64,000 nucleotides of DNA from Megascapheus bottae (lineage: Eukaryota; Chordata; Mammalia; Rodentia; Geomyidae). The DNA lies in assembly GCA_024803745.1 (NCBI GenBank), contig JANJXV010000043.1, positions 6,381,518 to 6,445,517 on the forward strand. The letters are read 5' to 3'. Positions 44,303-56,349 of the stretch are shown here, in pieces. Below the pieces are notes generated by a model that was not told the DNA's origin, searched no databases, and was given only the letters and a program-made list of their open reading frames with translations. Within the stretch, counting starts at the first letter, position 1. Each line of letters starts with the position of its first letter. The translations under genes were made by a program, and so were the position numbers.

Positions 44303-45600
44303 CTACTGATTATGACGAATGAGGGAAACCATTGAGCCTAAGTTCCTTTGAGTCTGGCTTATTTCACTTAATATGATCTTTTCTTAGTCTTTCCATTTCC
44401 TAAGAAATGGGGCGATGTCATTCTTTCTGACAGCAGCATAGAATTCCATTGTGTACAAATACCACAACTTATTGATCCACTCATCAACTGAGGGACATCT
44501 AGGTTGGTTCCATATCTTTGCTATGGTGAATAGTGCTGAAATGAACATTGTTGTGCTAGTGGGTTTAGTATGTCCTTGTTTCTGGGTGGTTGGGTAAATG
44601 CCAAGTACTGGAATTGCTGGGTCATAGGGGAGTTCTATGTTTAGCCTTTTGAGGCACTGCCACACTGCTTTCCATAGTGGTTGAACGAGTTTGCACTGCC
44701 ACCAACACTGTAGTAGTGATCCCTCCTGGCCACATCCCCTCCAGCATCTGTTGTCATTCGTTTTCCTGATCCTGGCCATTCTAGCTGGAGTGAGGTGGAA
44801 TCTTAGAGTTGTTTTGATTTGCATTTCTTTTATGACCAGAGATGTTGAGCATTTCTTCATGTGTCTGTAGGCCATTTTTGTTTCTTCTTCAGAGAAGACT
44901 CTCTTTAAGTCTTTGGCCCATTTTTTAATGGGATGGTTGTTACTTTGGAGGTTAGTTTTGGAGTGATTCAATTTTTTGAATTGTTGATATATTTTAGATA
45001 TGAGGCCCTTGTCCGTTGTTTGGTTGGTGAAGATCTTCTCCCACTCTGTAGGCTTCCTGATTAGTTTACTAGCTATGTCCTTTGCCATACAAAACTCTGC
45101 AGTTTAATGCAGTCCCACTTATCCAGCCTTTCTCTGATTTGTTGTGATTCTTGGTCCTTAGTAAGAAAGTTTTGACCTGTGCCAAGGAGGCCTAGTGTAT
45201 CTCCTATTCCTTCCTGTAAAGTTTTCAGTGTGTCAGCTTTTACCTCCAGGTCTTTGATCCATTTGGAGTTAATTCTAGTGCAAGGTGACAAAGAAGGATC
45301 CAGCTTTAGTTTTCTGCAAGTGCTTAACCAGTTCTACCAGCACAACTTGTTGAAGAGGCTGTCTTTCTTTCATTCTATTTTTTTGGCTCCCTTGTCAAAG
45401 ATTAGGTGGCCATAGGTCTGTGGTTTAATATCTGGGTCCTCAGTTCTATTCCATGTGTCTTTAGGCCTGTTCCTGTGCCAGTACCGAGCTGTTTTGATAA
45501 TTATAGCTCTGTAATAGAGTCTAAAGTTTGGAATTGAAATTCCTCCAGCGCTGTTCTTTCTGCTAAGAAGTGTTTTTGCTACACGGGGTCTTTTATTTAT
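44303..45600 (-). mobile_element. L1 ORF2 C-terminal part and 3' UTR, antisense
   Basis: Open in two overlapping pieces (44384-45088 and 45073-45291, minus), with [34 protein letters not shown] and upstream [14 protein letters not shown]. It lacks a poly(A) end. At 45600 it meets L1 sequence in the opposite orientation. Confidence 0.85.
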
Positions 45601-46122
45601 TTCAACAACAAGTTGGAAAAATTGCAAACCAACAAGTTAATGTCTCACCTTAAGATCCTGGAAAAAAGAGTAACAAACCAACCTTAATCCCAGTAAAAAA
45701 AGCAAATAATTAAAATCAAAGCAGAATTAAATGATTTGGAATAAAAAAAACTATAGAAAGAATCAACAAAAAAGGAGTTGATTCTTTGAAAGAATTAACA
45801 AAATTGACAAGCTCTTAGCAAATCTTACTAAAAAAAGAAGAGAGCATATCGAAATAAATAAAATCGCAGAGTAAAATGGTAATATCACGACAGAAATTAC
45901 CAAGATCCAGAATATCATGAGGGAATACTTCTGAAACCTTTACGCCAACAAATTTGAGAATCTAGATTAAATGGATGAATTCCTAGCCAATATTAACATA
46001 CCCACACTGAACCAAGAAGAACTAAGCCAACTCAACACGCCTATTTCAAGCTCTGAAATAGAAATGGCAATTAGAGAACTTCCTCCTAAGAAAAGCCCAG
46101 GGCCACATAGATTCGCAGTGTA
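45601..46122 (+). mobile_element. L1 ORF2 fragment between endonuclease and RT, inverted relative to neighbours
   Basis: Matches 32178-32600 (caacaacaagttgga to agaaaagcccagggcca) in plus orientation. With 44303-45600 it forms a head-to-head arrangement like a twin-priming inversion. Confidence 0.8.
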
Positions 46123-47570
46123 GATGCCTAGAAGTGGTATGTCAGGATTGTAGGAAAGGTCTATTTTCAGTTCTTTAAGAAACTTCCACACTACTTTCAA
46201 GAGTGTCTCAATTAGTTTACAATCCCACCATCAGTGTAGTACGGTTCCTTTTTCTCCACAACTCCACCAGCAACTGTCATTGTCTGAGTTCAAAATCTTG
46301 GCCATTCTTGTTGTGGTAATGTGGTATCATAGGATTGTTTTTATTTGCATTTCCGTTATGACCATAGATGAGGAAACATTTTCTCATATGTTTTTCTGCC
46401 ATTTTATCTCTTCTTCTGATAATTCTCTCTTTACTTCCCTTGCCCATTTGGTGAATGGTTTGTTGGGTTTTGGGGGAGGAGTAGTTTCTTGAGTTCCCTG
46501 TAGATACTGGATATTAAGCACTTGTCAATTGTATTATTGGTAAACATCTTTTCCCAGTTGGTTGGCTATCTCCCTATTTTGAGACTATATTTTTATTTGT
46601 ACAGAAACTTTTATTTTTTATTTTATTTGCACTCTTATTTTCCATATATTTTTATTGTAATTAATAGAAGTGTTACATTACATTCACCAGATGGAAGGTG
46701 CATTACTTCACATACATTGATACCCTTTCTCATCTCTTGGTGCCCATTTCCCACCCATCTCATCCCCACCCTCATCTTGTTTTCCCCACTTTCCTATCCA
46801 ATTTCAAATAACCAAATACGCATACAGCCAATATATCAGATAACAAGGTGAGATACTGTAACAATATGAGATAACCAAGGGACAGCAAAAGAAATGAGAG
46901 ATAACATAGTACATTAAGGATAACAATCACTCATTATATGGCTTTTGTTTCTATATCCGAGAGGTCCTTTCATTTAGTGTCATACTGTATGGTCTTATGT
47001 ATCTACGTTTTGCTCTATGGCAGATCTCTACTAGAAGATTCCAAGTTTTCTACTGATTCTGGCAAATGAGGGAAACCAATGAGCCTATGTTCCTTTGAGT
47101 CTGGCTTACTTCACTTAATATGATTTTTTCTAAGTCTTTCCATTTCCTAACAAATGGGGCAATATCATTCCTTCTGAAAGCAGCATAGAATTCCATTGTG
47201 TACAAATATCACATCTTGTTGATCCTCTCATCAACTGAAGGACATCTGGGTTGGTTCCATATCTTTGCTATGTTAATAGTGCTGCAATGAGCATTGTTGT
47301 GCTAGTGGATTTAGTATGTCCTAGTTTCTGGATGATTGGATAAATGCATAGCAGTGGAATTTCTGGGTCATAAGGGAGCTCTATGTGTAGTCTTTTGAGG
47401 AACTGCCATAATGCTTTCCATAGTGGTCGAACGACTTTGCAGTGTAGTAGTGATCACTCCTGGACACATGCCCTCCAGCATCTGTTATTATTAGTTTTCA
47501 TGATCCTGGCCATTCTAACTGGAGTGAGCCAGAGATGTTGAGCATTTCTTCATGTGTCTACAGGCCTTCA
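46123..47570 (-). mobile_element. Two antisense L1 3' segments
   Basis: 46123-46620 is lineage 2 ORF2 C-terminal sequence without stop-free frame. 46621-47570 is a separate lineage 1 piece, beginning with its antisense terminus (attaatagaagtgttacatt) and running into ORF2. Confidence 0.8.
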
Positions 47571-47888
47571 AAATGAAGACAATTTAAGGGAGGGGAATTT
47601 GGGAAGAATGAAGGAGAATGAAAGTGTTGATAAGGATCAAGATGCATTGTGTTCATCAACTGTTTTATTGAGTGGAAACTCCTTGGACAATTACTTTTAT
47701 GTAATTCAATTGTTTATCTTTTTAAAGAATAGAATATTGAAGATTTTGTGAAGTTGGAACAGTTGGGGAGACAGAAAGGGTGTCAACAACCAAAATATAT
47801 TGTACTCATAAACTGATATGTTTAAATGTAACCTCTTGGTACAACAAATTAATACTAATATGGTAATGAAGAAACCAGTACACAACTA
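47571..47888. other. Short unassigned spacer
   Basis: Nothing recognised except A/T-rich sequence; a 65-codon ORF is likely chance. Confidence 0.5.
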
Positions 47889-48690
47889 CTTAAAATCCTA
47901 TTCTTAGTTCTGCTTTAATTTCCTTTTTCAGGGTTTTAAAGTTTTCATCAAAAAGGTCCTTTATATTCTTAGTTAAGCTAATTCCTAGGTACTTTATTTT
48001 CTTGGAGGCTATTGCAAAAGGAGTTGCTTTCCTGATTGTTGCCTAGTTCCTCTCACTGTTGGGGTACACTGAACATCATAACCCAAGATATGATAAGGAC
48101 ACCTGCTCAGCTATGTTTACTCTGCACTATTCACAATAGCCAGGTGATGGAAACAATCCAGATGCCCTACTGCAGATGAATGGATATAGAAAATGTGATA
48201 TATATATACATATATATATATATGTATGTATGTATACAATGGAATTCTACATAGCCAAGAGACAGGATAAAATAATGGCATTCACAGGGAAGTGGATGAA
48301 TCTAGAGAGAATCATGTTGAGTGACACAAGTGAAGACCAAAAGAATAGAAGGCACATTGTGTCCTTAATATATGGGTATTAGATCCAAAGAGTAGAAGAG
48401 GGAGGACACAATATTTGCATATCCAATGCTATGGACATGGTAATGGAAATATAAACATAACTATATAGACATAAAAACCTATGACTTTATAGACATAATG
48501 TGTTATTTCATAAATTAATATGTTTCTATGACATACAAACCCTTAGCCTAATTTTGATTAAATTCTAAAAACTCAGTCCCAGTGATTGTATATAGAGATT
48601 CCCTTCTTAAACAATTGTTTGTCAAACTTGTTATTTGAAATATGATGTAAAAATCAATGTTAATAAAATCTTTAATTAAAAAAAGTCCTG
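47889..48690 (+). mobile_element. L1 (lineage 2) with 5' inversion
   Basis: 47889-48055 is ORF2 sequence reversed (equivalent to 54250-54430); 48056-48690 is ORF2 end and 3' UTR in plus orientation, including YTMEFYIAKRQDKIMAF and an A-rich terminus. Imperfect flanks (aaaatcctattctt / aaaagtcctgatctt) may be the target duplication. Confidence 0.75.
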
Positions 48691-50284
48691 ATCTTTCACT
48701 CACAGTATCCTGAGTAGATAGGATCACAGATGTGACCCAGCAGTGCAGCCTCGTTTTGGAGATATTAATTCTTCACTTGTTTGTAGACAGAAATTTCCAT
48801 TTAAGACATTCATGTACATGTATAACGCATCTTAAACACAATCATACCTTCCAAAATAATCCCTCTCCCCCTACCCCACCTGCCACATTAATATCCACAC
48901 TTCCTTTTATACATGCACATTGAGTATGGTGACAAAATTCTCTCACTGTCTGTTCAATGATTCCATGTGATTTATTCCTTCCTGCCAGTCCCCTATTCAA
49001 GGCACTGATATTCTAGATATTTCCTTTATGAACTGTCTAGGAACTGTCCAAAGGCTTTGCAATGCGGAATAGCCTTCCTGCATAGTCTATAATTACCCAT
49101 ACTTTTCATCTTGTCATCTTTGCATAGACAGACCAGTTTCATTTACCAAAGGACATGCTTCAAAACTATACTTTAAGGCATTTGTTCTCCCTCATCCTCC
49201 TCCATGTTATGGGGTGCCTAGAGATGATTTGTTCGGCATCAGTTTGGCAAATTGTGAGCTCTGTGAATTGTGCACCACAATCATTGAAGAGCCTATTACC
49301 AGCCAGTCCCCTGACATCTCCCTAAATATCTCCAATGCAATATTAGCCCCAGTTGGAAATTCTCCTGTGTTGCCCTGCTCATGGTCCAGTGTTAGGATTG
49401 AGCCTTAGGTTTTCATACACTTCAGGCATGGAACAATCTTTTCATCTGTACTTCATGAACATGACCCAACAGAGAAGCAACACAACCAAGCGTGTAGTGA
49501 GTGTACCACACAATTCATACAAGCGTGCTTTCTGCAAGATTCCTCGTGATTTAGTTTTCCTTCTTGTCAAGAAATACAGTCAAATGCCTTGTTACCTAAC
49601 TAAAGAGGTAACAGCTGCAAGGACTGCTTCTACATAATGAATATAATGAAGACAAGCCAGTAATTTGGTATCCTGTTAGAGGAGTCTCAGGAATAGCAGT
49701 AGTGAAGAATGTAAAAATTATTAATCTGCTCTATAGAATGTCACAGGATTCTTACTTAAAATCTCTTATTGTTTACTGCAGTCTGTATAGTTATCCAACA
49801 GGATATGACTGAACACTCAATTCATATGGAAGTGTTGGTAGATGGTTAGATAAAAAACAGTGTGAATCTAACTTTCTATTTGTCTACTGTCACCAAATAG
49901 TAAATACTGGAAAGTGGTGTGATAGCCTTTGTTAGTCCCCCAGTGAGAATCTGGACATCTGTCTCATTTCTCTCTGACTTCCAGAAAGAGAACACTAATT
50001 TCTTCTCTAGGGGATTATTGACTGATCACAAAACAGCCACCGGGGTCACAGCTAGCAACCAGTATAGGAAGTGCAATAATCAGATAGATGATTGAAAAGG
50101 AAGAAACCCAGTAACTAAATGTCAAACAACATTGCCTACATCCCACGAATCCCTTGCTCCACTGTCAGAAAATTCCTCAATTCCTGAAATTACTTCAGGA
50201 AGAAGTAGATGTCATATTGGAGATCTTGATTTATTTATATGTAGGAGACTGAAGAGTTTGTGTTTTTTTATTATGCTATAGTCC
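48691..50284. other. Low-repeat intergenic stretch
   Basis: 48691-48755 is an antisense SINE end. The rest shows no recognised gene. Two ORFs of 64 and 94 codons (49214-49408, 49353-49637) have no family resemblance I can name. Confidence 0.5.
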
Positions 50285-50521
50285 AAGCCCTGGTGCCTCA
50301 TACCTGGAATCCTAGCTACTCAACAGGCTGAGTTCTGTGGATAGAGGTTCAGAGCCAGCGTGGGCAGCAAAACCAGTGAGCTCTCATCTCCAATTAGCTA
50401 CCAGGAAGCCAAAAGTGGAGTTTCTTACTCAAGTGTTTGAGCTTTTCTTTGGGCAGGAAAGCCTCAAGTTCAGTACCCAGGCCCAGAGTCAGAATCCTCG
50501 GACACACACAGACACAAAGTC

Positions 50522-50590
<69 letters not shown>

Positions 50591-50800
50591 CAGAGAGAGA
50601 CAGAGAGACCGAGAGACAGAGACAGAGACACAGAGAGAGATAGAGAGAGACACACACACACACAGAAACAGAGAGACACAGAGACACAGAGAGAGACACA
50701 GAGAGACCGAGAGACAGAGACAGAGACAGAGAGACAGAGGCAGAGAAAGACAGACAGAGACAGAGAAAGACAGACAGAGACAGAGAAAGACAGAGAGAAA
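50285..50800 (+). mobile_element. SINE type B with long (GACA)n/(GA)n tail
   Basis: SINE body 50285-50510, then nearly 290 bp of purine-rich GACA, GAGA and CACA units (50515-50800), with internal near-repeats such as cagagaaagacagacagaga. Confidence 0.85.
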
Positions 50801-51314
50801 AGGGGGGGATGCAGGGAAAAAAAGATGAAACTTAGAAAAAAAGGAAGGATGAAGAAATCTCCTGAGGTATTGCAGACATGGTAGAGGATAATCTAGTCCT
50901 GGACTCTTGATGTGAAATTGCTAAGGATCATGCAGCTCTGTAGCTCTGCATATTTTACAGAGTTTTCATGAGTAGGACAATTCGAATTTTTCTGGATAAT
51001 GTAATTCCTACCTTCCCACTGTCCCTGTTCTTCCCTCCCATCATCACCTATGAGTTTTAAATTCAATTACAACACACACACACAGAGCAAAACGTCAAGC
51101 TATGGCTCAAGAAGCAGAAAAATAGCCCTGAGGAAAAAAATCAGAGAAAGTGTCGACATCCTAAGTTCAAACCCCAGGAATGGTACAACCCAAGATGCAA
51201 AGAAGCAAGCAAACAACAAAAATCATTAACCTTGCTTTTATGAGCAGGCAGTTAGAGGCTCATCCCTGAGATATAAGTATCAGGGCAGACCTGTGCATTA
51301 AAAAGTCATAGATC
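50801..51314. other. Spacer with a weak SINE remnant
   Basis: 51065-51200 retains ID-like pieces (ctatggctcaagaagcag, gttcaaaccccaggaatgg). No gene. Confidence 0.5.
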
Positions 51315-51421
51315 ATGCTCGCTTCGGCAGCACATATAGTAAAATTGGAACTATACGGAGAAGATTAGCATGGCCCCTGCGCAAGGATGACACGCAAATT
51401 CGTAAAGCGTTCCATATTTTT
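51315..51421 (+). ncRNA. U6 snRNA retrocopy (5' part of a U6-L1 chimera)
   Basis: 107 bp matching U6 over its whole length, from tgctcgcttcggcagcac through gattagcatggcccctgcg to the terminal tccatattttt, with only a few substitutions (first base, actatacgg, cgtaaagcg). It is joined directly, without spacer, to L1 ORF2 sequence. AAAAAGTC flanks both ends of the joint element (51300-51307 and 52163-52170). No upstream U6 promoter elements are evident, so this is a pseudogene made by L1 reverse transcriptase switching template, not a working U6 gene. Confidence 0.93.
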
Positions 51422-52160
51422 ACAGTTGCTGGTGGGGTTGTGGAGAAAAAGGAACCCTACTACACTGCTGGGGGGAATGCAGACTAGTTCAGCCACTCTG
51501 GAAAGCAGTGTGGAGGTTTCTTAAAGAACTGAAAATAGACCTTCCCTACGATCCCGCCATACCACTTCTGGGCATCTATCCTAAACATCATGACCCAAGA
51601 TATTACAAGGACACCTGCTCAGCTATGTTCATCTCTGCACTATTTGCAATAGCCAGGCGATGAAAACAATGCAGATGTCCTACTGCAGATAAATGGATAC
51701 AGAAAATGTGGTATATATACACAATGGAATACTACATAGCTAACAGACAAGATAAAACAATGGCATTCGCAGGGAAATGGATGAATCTAGAGCGAATCAT
51801 GTTGAGTGAGACAAGTCAATACATAAGGAACAAAAGGCGCTTGGTATCCCTAATATGTGGCTATTAAGAGTACAAGAGCAAGGACACAATATTTGCATAC
51901 CCAATGCTATGGACATGGTAATGGAAATATAAACGTAACTATATAGACATAAAAACCTATGACTGTATAGACAAAATGTCTTATTTCTTAAATTAATATG
52001 TTTCTATGACATACAAAACCTTAGCCTAATTTTGATTAAGTTCTACATACTAAGTCCAAGTGATTGTAAAGAGAGATTCCCTCCTTGAACACTTGTTAGT
52101 TAAACTTGTCATTTAAAATATGATGTAAAAAATCAACATTAATAAATTCCTTAAAAAAAC
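51422..52160 (+). mobile_element. L1 (lineage 2) 3' end fused to U6
   Basis: Starts in ORF2 at cagttgctggtggggttgtgg and runs to the 3' UTR end (attaataaattccttaaaaaaa). ORF2 is frame-broken. The L1 start is the template-switch point. Confidence 0.88.
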
Positions 52161-53053
52161 CCAAAAAGTCCCCCATCTGTAAATTACTAAAAGGAAAGAA
52201 AGCATTTGCCAAGAAATCAGAAAGCCCTGAGTTCAAACACCAGTGCTACCAAAACAAAAATGATCTGTTTGTGTCCACTTTTCAAAATTTATCTTTTTAT
52301 TTTTTGTTGTAAGGTATAGTGGTGCTACAGGTATTTTGACACATAGTTGGGATTTTCATTATTTATTGAAATTGGAATAAACAAAATAAAATATACTCAG
52401 AATGGTTAAAAACATCAGGAAACTCTAAAGGGAAATAAAGCTGTGTTATGCTGGCTTAACCTTGTCATCTTAGCTACTCAGGAGGCTGAGATCTGAGGGT
52501 CATGGTTCAAAACCAGCACCAGGGACAGCACCCAGATCCTGAGTTCAAAAGAATATCATGACTGCATTTGCTCAGGTACATATGTGGAAAGGGATCCAGA
52601 CAAAGTGAGGGGATAGGTAGGACATGAGAGAGTCTATAAGAACTGTGAAATGAATGACTTTGATCATAGAGTTCATAAATAAACATGACAAGTTGAATCC
52701 TCTGGTACAGCTTTTAATCGTACTAAAATTTTGAAAAAAAGGGAAAAGAAAGAAGTCACCGAGATTATGAGATCTCAAGCAGTGAGATTTCAAAACTAAA
52801 GCTGTTAAGATTTCTGAAATTTAGCACTGCAATCCTTTTTTCTTGGTCTTGAACTCTGGACCTTACCCTGTTCCTGATTTTTTTCTCTTTTTGTCAAGAC
52901 TGTCCCTCCTTTCATTGAGACATAACAACACTTTCAACTTTTTTGGTGTTTAATTGAAGGTCAGAGTCTTGTTGTCTTTCTTCAACATATAAGGATGTCC
53001 ATTTCTAGATCCCTATGTAGATTTGTTGTGTATCAGAAAACAACTTCTTTCCA
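52161..53053. other. Spacer with SINE remnants
   Basis: 52170-52255 and 52440-52560 are SINE-like fragments; 52830-52975 is an antisense SINE remnant; 52280-52370 may be old L1. No gene. Confidence 0.5.
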
Positions 53054-53371
53054 TATAATGAATGATTGTTGTCCTTAATGTACTATGTTGTCTCTCATCT
53101 CCTTTGCTGTCCCTTGGTTATCTCATATTGGTATAGTATCTCACTTTGTTATCTGATATATTGAATTTATTTGTATTTGGATATTTGAAATTTGATAGGG
53201 AAGGGGGGAAAACCAAGACGGATGGGGGGTGTGAGGGGGGAGGGAAACGGGTACCAAGACATGTGAAAGGGTATCAATGTATGTGAATTAATGCACCTTC
53301 TATCTGGCAAATATCATGTAACCCTTTTACTAATTACAATAAAAAAATTAAAACCTCAAAAAAAAAGAACT
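53054..53371 (+). mobile_element. L1 3' terminus (lineage 1)
   Basis: catataatgaatgattgttgtcc to caataaaaaaattaaaacctcaaaaaaaaag. It is directly followed by an ORF2 fragment of another L1, as at 16904-17367. Confidence 0.85.
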
Positions 53372-54587
53372 GACCCAACTAAATATGCCTATTTCAAGCT
53401 CTGAAATAGAAATGGCAATAGAGAACTTCCACTTAAGAAAAACCCAGGGCCAGATGGATTCATAGCCAAATTCTATAAGGTCTTCAAAGCAGCGCTCACA
53501 CCAATACTCCTCAAGCTCTTCAACGAAATTGAAAATGAAGGTTCCTTACCAAACTCATTCTATGAAGCCAGTATAACCTTCATCCCCAAACCAGACAGTG
53601 ATTCATCAAAGAAAGAGAACTATAGACCTATATCATTGATGAACATCGATGCAAAACTTCTCAACAAAATACTGGCCAACCGTCTACAACAACTCATCAA
53701 AAAATTATACACTATGATCAAACTGGATTCATCATGGGGAGGCAAAGCTGGTCCAACATACGCAAATCAATTAATATAATTCAACACATCAACAGGAGCA
53801 AGGACAAAAATCACATAATTGTCTCAATAGACGCGGAAAAGGCATTTGACACGATCCAACACCCCTTTATGTTAAAAGCTCTGGAGAAACTAGGAGTCCA
53901 TGGAACATTACTCAATGTAATAAAGGCTGTGTATGAGAAACCTACTGCTAGTATTACACTTACTGGTGAAAATCTAAAGTCATTCCCTCTCAAATCAGGA
54001 ACGAGACAAGGATGCCCACTCTCTCCACTCCTCTTTAACATAGTACTAGAAATCCTAGCCAGTGCAATAAGGCAAGAAGCAACCATAAAGGGGATCCAAG
54101 TAGGGAAAGAGGAAATAAAACTATCCCTCTTTGCAGATGATATGATTCTGTATTTAAAGAATCCTATAGACTCTACTCCTAAGCTTCTTGAGCTGATTCA
54201 AAACTTTGGAAAGGTAGCAGGCTATAAAATTAACCCTCAAAAATCAACTGCCTTCCTTTACGCCAACAGTGAGAGGAACGAGGCAATAATCAGAAAAGAA
54301 ACTCCTTTCACAATAGCCTCAAAGAAAATAAAGTACCTAGGAATTAGCTTAACTAAGAATGTAAAGGACCTTTTTGACAAAAACTTTAAAACCCTGAAAA
54401 AGGAAATTAAAGCAGAACTAAGGAAATGGAAAAACCTCCCATGCTCCTGGATTGGAGAATCAACATTGTGAAAATGACAATCTTGCCAAGAGCTATCTAC
54501 AAATTCAATGCAATACCCATCAACATCCCAATGTCATTCTTTAAAGAAATAGAAGAGGCAATCCAAAATTTCACATGGAATTATCTG
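53372..54587 (+). pseudogene. L1 ORF2 fragment with intact reverse transcriptase core
   Basis: From agctctgaaatagaaatggc to ttcacatggaat. 53734-54471 is open and holds the RT fingers-palm motifs: [29 protein letters not shown] and [11 protein letters not shown] (catalytic Asp pair), then the thumb region [15 protein letters not shown]. Endonuclease and C-terminal parts are absent; one frameshift lies before 53734 and another near 54460. At 54588 it joins OR-flank sequence. Confidence 0.88.
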
Positions 54588-55501
54588 TGGATTTCTTTAT
54601 GGCCATTTTAACCTCTCTTAAAGATTGTCTTGGCTGGGACTAGTGTCTCACATCTATAATCCTAGCTACTCAGGAGCTTGAAAATGGAGGATCCCAATGG
54701 AAAACCAGCTTGGGCATTTATCTGCAATTGTCCGCTAAAAATCCAGAAGTGGTTCTGTGACTCAAGGGGTAGAGCAGTAGCCTTGAGCTGAAGAGCTCAA
54801 GAACAGCAACCAGGCCCAGAGATCAAGCCCCATGACCAAAAAAATATGAATGTGTAAATACATAAACATTATTTTATCAATATTTTTCCTCATTGTGAAA
54901 TCAACTTAATTGTGGACAATTAATTTTTGGTGTTGAGTATCTGAGAGACTTTCCTTCTACCTCCTGGGACTGGGGCTCTTTGTAAGTGAATGCCCCACAC
55001 ACATCTCTCATTCTTATCAACCTTTCCCATGCTCTGAATAAAGATTTGATTTGCTGCAATCCGTTTTGTCAATTTTTCCTCCTATTTAATGAAATACTAC
55101 AGAACTTTCCAGAAAGTACTAGTCTTGGCTATATCTCCAGTTATGTTCTCTATGGTTTCCTGTTGTAATTTCAGCTTCAGGTCTTACAGATTGAGATGTG
55201 AGGATGGCGCCTCCAAGCCAGGTTGGGCAGGAAAGTCTGAGACACTCTTATCTCTACCCATAAAACTGCTGGAAGTAAACGGGGCAACCTGTGCTTACAC
55301 CTGAATCCTAGCTACTCGGGAGCCTGAGATCTGAAGATCACAGATCAAACCCAGCCTGGACATGAAAGTCCATCAGACTCTTACCTCCAATTAACCACCA
55401 GAAAACTGAAAGTGGTGCTGTGGCTGAACAAGAAGAGTGTTAGCCTTGAGAACTCAGAGATAGTGCCCAGGCCTAGAGTTCAAGGCCCACAACAGAGAGA
55501 G

Positions 55502-55589
<88 letters not shown>

Positions 55590-55753
55590 GAAACCTGGAA
55601 GGTTGAGAGATTAAATTACACAGGAGCCTGCATTCACCCCTGTCACTCAGCACTGTGTCCCAGCCAGAGCAATCCTTCAAGAGAAAGAAAAAGGTGCTTC
55701 CAAATTGGAAAAACAAAACCCAAAATGTCTGTGTGTATAAGATGTGACCTGCA
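54588..55753 (+). other. OR 3' flank, fourth copy, without an OR gene
   Basis: Colinear with 42255-43470: SINE type B (54635-54845), SINE pair (55190-55495), (GA)n (55496-55586). No receptor precedes it; an L1 fragment lies where the OR would be. It ends at a 15-bp target AAGATGTGACCTGCA (55739-55753). Confidence 0.75.
55496..55586 (+). repeat. (GA)n microsatellite
   Basis: About 40 GA units, longer than the equivalent at 43190-43265. Confidence 0.95.
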
Positions 55754-56349
55754 TGGAATTAGTTCTGTGTTTCTGAATCTGTCCAGGTTTGTTTTATGGC
55801 CTAACATGTGATCTATTTTGGAAAATGTTCCATGTGCTGCTGAGAAAAACGTATATTGTGTCGTTGCTGGATGGAATATTCTGCAGATGTCTGTTAGATC
55901 TAGTTGGTCTATATAGTTGTTCAGTTCTAAGGTTTCTCTGTTGAGTTTTTGCCTTGTTGATCTGTCCGTAGGTGAAAGTGGTGTGTTAAAGTCACGGACA
56001 ATCACTGTATTTCGATCTATGTATGGTTTCAGTATAAGTAAAGTTTGCTTGATGAAGTTTGGAGCTCCGGGATTGGGTGTGTAAATATTTAGGATCGTTA
56101 TGTCTTCCTGGAGGAAAGATCCCTTTAGTAGTATGTAGTAACCTTCTTTGTCTTTTCTTACTAATTTTGGTTTGAAGTCTATTTTATCTGATATGAGGAT
56201 GGCAACTCCAGCCTGTTTATGGGGGCTGTTAGCTTGATAGAGTTTATTCCAACCTCTCACTTTCAAAAGATGCTTGTCTTTTTGGGTAAGATGTGTCTGT
56301 TGAAGACAGCAGAACGATGGCTCTTGCTTTTTGATCCAACTAGACAGCC

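Noticed and set aside
49214..49637. Two overlapping ORFs of 64 and 94 codons as a possible retrocopied gene
   Set aside because: No known protein recognised, no poly(A) tail or target duplication found; chance ORFs are likelier.
50337..50828. 163-codon Arg/Gln/Thr/Glu-rich ORF
   Set aside because: Translation of the GACA/GA repeat.
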